Shown: positions 15,009 to 18,665 of the stretch, in pieces
Layout: each line of letters opens with the position of its first letter
Numbering within the stretch: the stretch's first letter is position 1
NCBI GenBank assembly: GCA_029855985.1
Contig: JAGSHR010000145.1
Coordinates: 1-18,665, forward strand
Source of the DNA: Candidatus Njordarchaeota archaeon
Lineage (GTDB): Archaea > Thermoproteota > JANJXX01 > Panguiarchaeales > Panguiarchaeaceae
Reading direction: 5' to 3'
DNA: 18,665 bases
Notes under the pieces: generated by a model
What the model was told of the DNA's origin: nothing
Database searches by the model: none
What the model saw: the letters and a program-made list of their open reading frames with translations, nothing else
Translations under genes and position numbers: made by a program

Positions 15009-16164
15009 AAGGGACATAGTTAAATTATATACTCCTAACCACAACCCCCTAACGGATACGCTCATCATGTGGGGCTTAACAAGGATAATCACTAGCGTCG
15101 ATTTATGCAACGATAGGGACTCATGGGTGATTGGTGAGGGAAGCAGGTATGTTTTCGAATTATCTGGCTGCAATAAAAAAGAACTAGAAAACGTGGATAT
15201 TCTCGAAAGCGAGAAGTATTTATCCAACATTATTGAAGCCAATAAAATTAGCGTTGACTCTCAAACCCCAAAATTAATAAAAAAATTTGTGTTCGGCCTT
15301 GATAATAACACAAAAGGAGGACTGAGAAAAATTCTCCAAAAAAGCGGGAGAATGATAAATCTCACCGTATATGCCGATTCAGATCATAAAAACAAATATA
15401 AAGAGAATCGCAGAGGCTCATCCTCTAACATTACAATTTATATTCCCATCTCAGGTGTTTACGGCAAATACGAAACTAGACCACACAGCTACGTTGATAA
15501 ACCATACAAGGTTTGCAGAGAATGTGTACTAACATCAATTATTGGGTTACTCAATGCAGCCGCAATAGTGTCGAAGAAATCGGGAAGAGGCAACCTAGTG
15601 TACTATAACATATTAGGATTCACTGGCAAAACTGAACTGAGAAAAATAAGTCAAGTAATAACCTCCAATTGGTTCAGTAGTGGAGAGGCAGCTTTAATCA
15701 AAGCTATGAGAAACGACGCAAGCCTAACAGAGCTATCACAAGTTTTCACATACGCACTCTATACACCCGATACATTCCCAAGTGAACTCTCATGGTTCAT
15801 GTACACCTACTCATATGACATAGGTAGCACAAAAAGAATTAACACTTTTAAGAGTTTCGATTACTCGTTGATGTTAGATTACACTATCAGATTAAAAGAA
15901 ATTTACCCCCACATAATTGAGTTGATTGAGTGGCTACTATCTAGTAAGGAAGCGGTTGACGCCGGCGCTGACACCGTTATAAACACATTATCAGAGTTGG
16001 CATACAACAACAACGCATTTAACGTTTACTTAACAGTGAGGGAATTAAGAAAAGTTATAAAAAAACTAACAAAATCAAGCGAGAGAAGCAAAAGTATCGG
16101 AGAAGAACTTAGGAGACTTCTCAACATCGATTTAGCTGTAGCATTGATATCAGGGACAGAATAG
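15001..16164 (+). CDS. Probable type I-A Cascade large subunit (Cas8a-like)
   Basis: This 387-aa protein occupies the large-subunit place between cas5 and cas3'. It begins NKRDIVKLYTPNHNPLTDTLIMWGL, consistent with the Cas8a1-like families, and has a CxxC pair (C172, C175) in KVCRECVLTSIIGLLNAA. A helical C-terminal part (LEYIRLKEIYPHI-type region through ELRRLLNIDLAVAL) could stand in for the small-subunit-like end. Large subunits recognise the PAM and recruit Cas3. Their sequences are highly divergent, so the call depends on context more than on motifs. ATG 15001 has GGAGGCG (14987-14993) seven bases upstream and overlaps the end of cas5. Whether it is Cas8a1 or a new branch cannot be told from the sequence alone. 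Confidence 0.7.
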   Translation: MNKRDIVKLYTPNHNPLTDTLIMWGLTRIITSVDLCNDRDSWVIGEGSRYVFELSGCNKKELENVDILESEKYLSNIIEANKISVDSQTPKLIKKFVFGLDNNTKGGLRKILQKSGRMINLTVYADSDHKNKYKENRRGSSSNITIYIPISGVYGKYETRPHSYVDKPYKVCRECVLTSIIGLLNAAAIVSKKSGRGNLVYYNILGFTGKTELRKISQVITSNWFSSGEAALIKAMRNDASLTELSQVFTYALYTPDTFPSELSWFMYTYSYDIGSTKRINTFKSFDYSLMLDYTIRLKEIYPHIIELIEWLLSSKEAVDAGADTVINTLSELAYNNNAFNVYLTVRELRKVIKKLTKSSERSKSIGEELRRLLNIDLAVALISGTE

Positions 16165-16183
16165 ACAATAATGGTGAAAAGTT

Positions 16184-17896
16184 TTGAAGTTCGTGGAGAA
16201 GTGTAGAACACTTTTCCAGTATTTTTTCAGAAAAACGCGCGGTATTCCTGTCGAGCCCTACAAACATCAAGTTGAAACGTGGAGAACTCTCTACGAGTTA
16301 AGCCAAGAGAGCAGTGACACCGCCCTGTTATTAAACGCCCCCACGGGGAGCGGAAAAACAGAAGCAGTCCTTTTTCCGTATCTCTGTCAAGCCTTTTACG
16401 ATGAATGGATATTCGCTCCTGGCTTCATATATGTTCTACCAAATAAAACTCTCATTAACTACCAATACCATAGAATTAAGGAAATTATTGATTTAATATT
16501 CAAAGAAAAACCTAGCGAAGCCCCAAATGTAGGCGTAGACATAGGTGGATTAAGCCCCGAAAAAACATACCTATTTGGGGACATTGTGATAACTACATTA
16601 GATGCATTTGTTTACGGTTTAATTGGGAGAAGAACATACTCTTGGGTTTACAAGGGTACTAGGTTTGGAAAATCCCTCTTCCCGATAGGTAATATTGCAT
16701 CTTCAATGGTTATTTTTGATGAAGTTCAACTATACCAAGACGAAAACTTACATGTTCTAGGCATCCTGGGAGAAATAGTAAAGAACCTGTCTTCTTCTGG
16801 TATCCCAACAGTTATAATGACCGCTACGATACCTAAATTATTAGAAGACTTGCTAGTTCCAAAAAATGCGAAAAAAATTAAAGCAAAAGATCATCGAGGG
16901 AGTAAAGGTGAGTTAAAAGAAGTTGAATTTCACAACGAGACCATTATCGAATACATGAACAGGAAAGAGTTCTCGAAAATGCTAAAGGAATTTGACAGAA
17001 TAATCGTAATCGTAAACACAGTTAATGGAGCCATAGAAGCTTTCTTGAAAATAAGAGAAATATTAAAGAAACAAGCCGAAATTCTGCTCCTGCACTCAAG
17101 ACTCAGATCAGGATACAGAAAAACAATAGAGAAAAAACTGAAAAATCTTACTGGAAGAAAACATATTTTAGTCTCTACCCAAGTGTCTGAATCGGGTCTC
17201 GACGTAGATGCTGAACTTCTCTTAACCGAATGGTCACCCATTGACAGTTTAATCCAGCGGGTTGGAAGAGTGGCAAGAAGAGAAAAAACAGAGGGAACTA
17301 TTCACATTTTCGAACCACAAACAAGTCTGCCATACAATGAAACGTTACTAAACTTTACTAAGAAAACATTAAAAGAGTATTACCACACCTACGGAGTCAA
17401 AGCACTCCAAGAAACAAGTTTAGTTCAAGAAATGTTAGATGAAGTTTATACTCCAGAGACCATGGGAAACATTTTACCTAGATACAATTTAGAGATAGAA
17501 CTTATAAATATGTTATCCCCACTAGTTAACCTATTCTATTCTAATAGACAATTCCACTTAAGACTTGAACCATTCTATTATGTTTTGATCCTAGAAGAAT
17601 CAAAAATCAATGAGTTGATTCAAGAGGGGAGCTTACGTTTAAGCCATGAAGAACTAGAGGAAAAAATTCTGAGATTAACCAAAAGAACACTCGATCAACT
17701 CCAGCGAAAATGCCTCGGAAATGAAATCTTTCTCAAAGTTGTTAAAATAAAAATCATTGGGGAGCACGTTATCATCAAAACCCAAAAGAGCAAAGAAATC
17801 GAAAAAAGAAACAGAAACAACACGGTTAGCTTGATCATATTACCAGACAGTCTCTACAAGAGAATTAACGAGGTGGAACTCGGTTTAATCTGTTGA
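16184..17896 (+). CDS. cas3: CRISPR helicase Cas3'
   Basis: This is the stand-alone superfamily 2 helicase half of Cas3, which unwinds DNA opened by Cascade. In 570 aa it shows Walker A APTGSGKTE (52-60), the LPNKTLINYQ motif Ia, the DEVQ box at 179-182, TAT (213-215), then VSTQVSESGLDVDAELL and QRVGRVAR (motif VI). DEVQ rather than DEAH is common in Cas3 proteins. No HD domain is fused, as is usual in type I-A where a separate cas3'' supplies it. The start is TTG 16184, supported by GGTGA (16173-16177) six bases upstream. The gap to the upstream gene is 19 bases and to cas3'' 12 bases. All motifs look intact. Confidence 0.93.
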   Translation: MKFVEKCRTLFQYFFRKTRGIPVEPYKHQVETWRTLYELSQESSDTALLLNAPTGSGKTEAVLFPYLCQAFYDEWIFAPGFIYVLPNKTLINYQYHRIKEIIDLIFKEKPSEAPNVGVDIGGLSPEKTYLFGDIVITTLDAFVYGLIGRRTYSWVYKGTRFGKSLFPIGNIASSMVIFDEVQLYQDENLHVLGILGEIVKNLSSSGIPTVIMTATIPKLLEDLLVPKNAKKIKAKDHRGSKGELKEVEFHNETIIEYMNRKEFSKMLKEFDRIIVIVNTVNGAIEAFLKIREILKKQAEILLLHSRLRSGYRKTIEKKLKNLTGRKHILVSTQVSESGLDVDAELLLTEWSPIDSLIQRVGRVARREKTEGTIHIFEPQTSLPYNETLLNFTKKTLKEYYHTYGVKALQETSLVQEMLDEVYTPETMGNILPRYNLEIELINMLSPLVNLFYSNRQFHLRLEPFYYVLILEESKINELIQEGSLRLSHEELEEKILRLTKRTLDQLQRKCLGNEIFLKVVKIKIIGEHVIIKTQKSKEIEKRNRNNTVSLIILPDSLYKRINEVELGLIC

Positions 17897-17908
17897 GGTG
17901 AAATAAAA

Positions 17909-18665
17909 GTGACAGAACAACCAAAATGCTTGTTCCAAGAGACCTGCCCCCTGAAAGACATGAACATGTGCTATGTTTACCCAGAATACTCACACAACAA
18001 AGAAAACGATAAAACATGCCTCTTCGAACACATACAATTAATGATGAAAGAATGGGACAAAATAAAGAAAAGATACACCCCAACATTAAAGAGACTAATC
18101 AGAAAAACACTAGGAAAACAAAAGCCAGAAGAAAACTTAAGTGAACTCGCAGACTCAATCGTTAAGCTAACAATAACATTCCACGACTACGGCAAACTAG
18201 CACAAGAATACAAAACAAGGAAAGGATACCTCCACGAAATACTAGGCACATACATTCTAGTAAGCGCCAGAAAAAAACAAGACAAACTTCAAGACCTCCT
18301 ATCACTAGCCGCAATCTCCATACTACTCCACCACGAACACAGAATTTACGAAAAAATAAAACCTCAATATACAGGAACAACCATATTTGACAAAACAGCA
18401 TGGAACCTACTGAAAAAACAAATGACAAGAGCAATAAAAGGAAAAACAATCCACGTTAACGAAGACGCAAACAAAAGCATAGAAACAATACTAAAAACAA
18501 CCCTAAACAATGAAACCACAAAAGAAATAAAAATACAACTAGAAAACAACTACGAAATCAACACAATCTTCAACACACTCCAAACACTAACAGAATACAT
18601 CACCACAGGAAAAAAAGGCTTCAAATACCTAACCCTCACATCACTACTAAACCACATACTAGTAC
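17909..18665 (+). CDS. cas3: CRISPR HD nuclease Cas3'' (cut by the window end)
   Basis: The frame is open from GTG 17909 to the right edge, giving at least 252 residues, so the C-terminus is missing. GAGGTG (17895-17900) lies eight bases upstream and overlaps the cas3' stop. The HD nuclease signature is FHDYGKLAQEY (H and D of the metal site), preceded by FEHI with H41 as the first histidine, and followed by YLHEILGTY and ILLHHEHRI. It would nick and degrade the strand fed by Cas3'. The first 40 residues hold four cysteines (C7, C13, C21, C37), which are not part of the HD core and may bind a metal or cluster. The codon choice is strikingly A- and C-ending, stronger than in cas3'. Confidence 0.9.
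   Translation, partial: MTEQPKCLFQETCPLKDMNMCYVYPEYSHNKENDKTCLFEHIQLMMKEWDKIKKRYTPTLKRLIRKTLGKQKPEENLSELADSIVKLTITFHDYGKLAQEYKTRKGYLHEILGTYILVSARKKQDKLQDLLSLAAISILLHHEHRIYEKIKPQYTGTTIFDKTAWNLLKKQMTRAIKGKTIHVNEDANKSIETILKTTLNNETTKEIKIQLENNYEINTIFNTLQTLTEYITTGKKGFKYLTLTSLLNHILV

Noticed and set aside
18162..18549. Reverse open frames inside cas3''
   Set aside because: The opposite strand encodes the clear HD nuclease motifs; these are low-complexity leucine/phenylalanine-rich shadows caused by its A-rich codons.
1..18665. tRNA or rRNA genes
   Set aside because: I looked for cloverleaf-like CCA/TTCGA arms and conserved rRNA stretches by eye and found none; the structured segments at 354-509 and 5605-5735 do not fit a tRNA.

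Overview
The window looks like the chromosome of an archaeon, probably a thermophilic member of the Thermoproteota/TACK lineages, although the species cannot be fixed from sequence alone. The reasons are TATA-like boxes ahead of genes, T-rich stops instead of bacterial hairpin terminators, a TrmB-type regulator, a roadblock-fold protein, and a type I-A CRISPR-Cas locus with Cas3 split into helicase and HD nuclease. Strong GGAGGTG-type ribosome sites are common, and several genes appear to start with TTG.

Layout. (1) 1-1952: an IS110-family insertion sequence whose transposase frame is broken by one in-frame TAG immediately before the serine expected to be catalytic. A strongly structured non-coding segment (354-509) just upstream is a good bridge-RNA candidate. 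(2) 1953-5543: a 694-aa coiled-coil protein with a TrmB-like winged helix at one end and a PLD-like domain at the other; divergent from it, a seven-helix membrane protein; convergent with that, a roadblock/longin-like protein. (3) 5544-5937: a non-coding gap holding a structured remnant that resembles the TnpB-side end (omega-RNA-like) of an IS200/IS605 element. (4) 5938-9475: a tightly overlapping minus-strand operon of an ATP-grasp ligase, an N-formylglutamate-amidohydrolase-like protein and a GCS2-family amidoligase. This looks like an uncharacterised peptide or amide-metabolite pathway. The ATP-grasp protein seems to lack most of its first domain. (5) 9783-12506: CRISPR adaptation operon: a DUF2797 (zinc-binding, GIY-YIG-like) gene, cas1, cas2, cas4. 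(6) 12659 to the right edge: type I-A interference operon: probable small subunit (csa5/cas11), cas7, cas5, a cas8a-like large subunit, cas3' helicase and cas3'' HD nuclease (cut by the window end).

How it works together. Cas1, Cas2 and Cas4 would acquire and trim spacers. The Csa5-Cas7-Cas5-Cas8 set would form Cascade, with Cas3' and Cas3'' unwinding and cutting targets. No CRISPR array lies in the window. The most unusual point is that the DUF2797 protein heads the adaptation operon, three bases before cas1, in the slot where classical I-A loci carry csa1. The two cas operons also differ in coding-strand composition (T/G-rich against A-rich), which suggests separate histories. Other leads are the three-gene amidoligase operon and the candidate bridge RNA.
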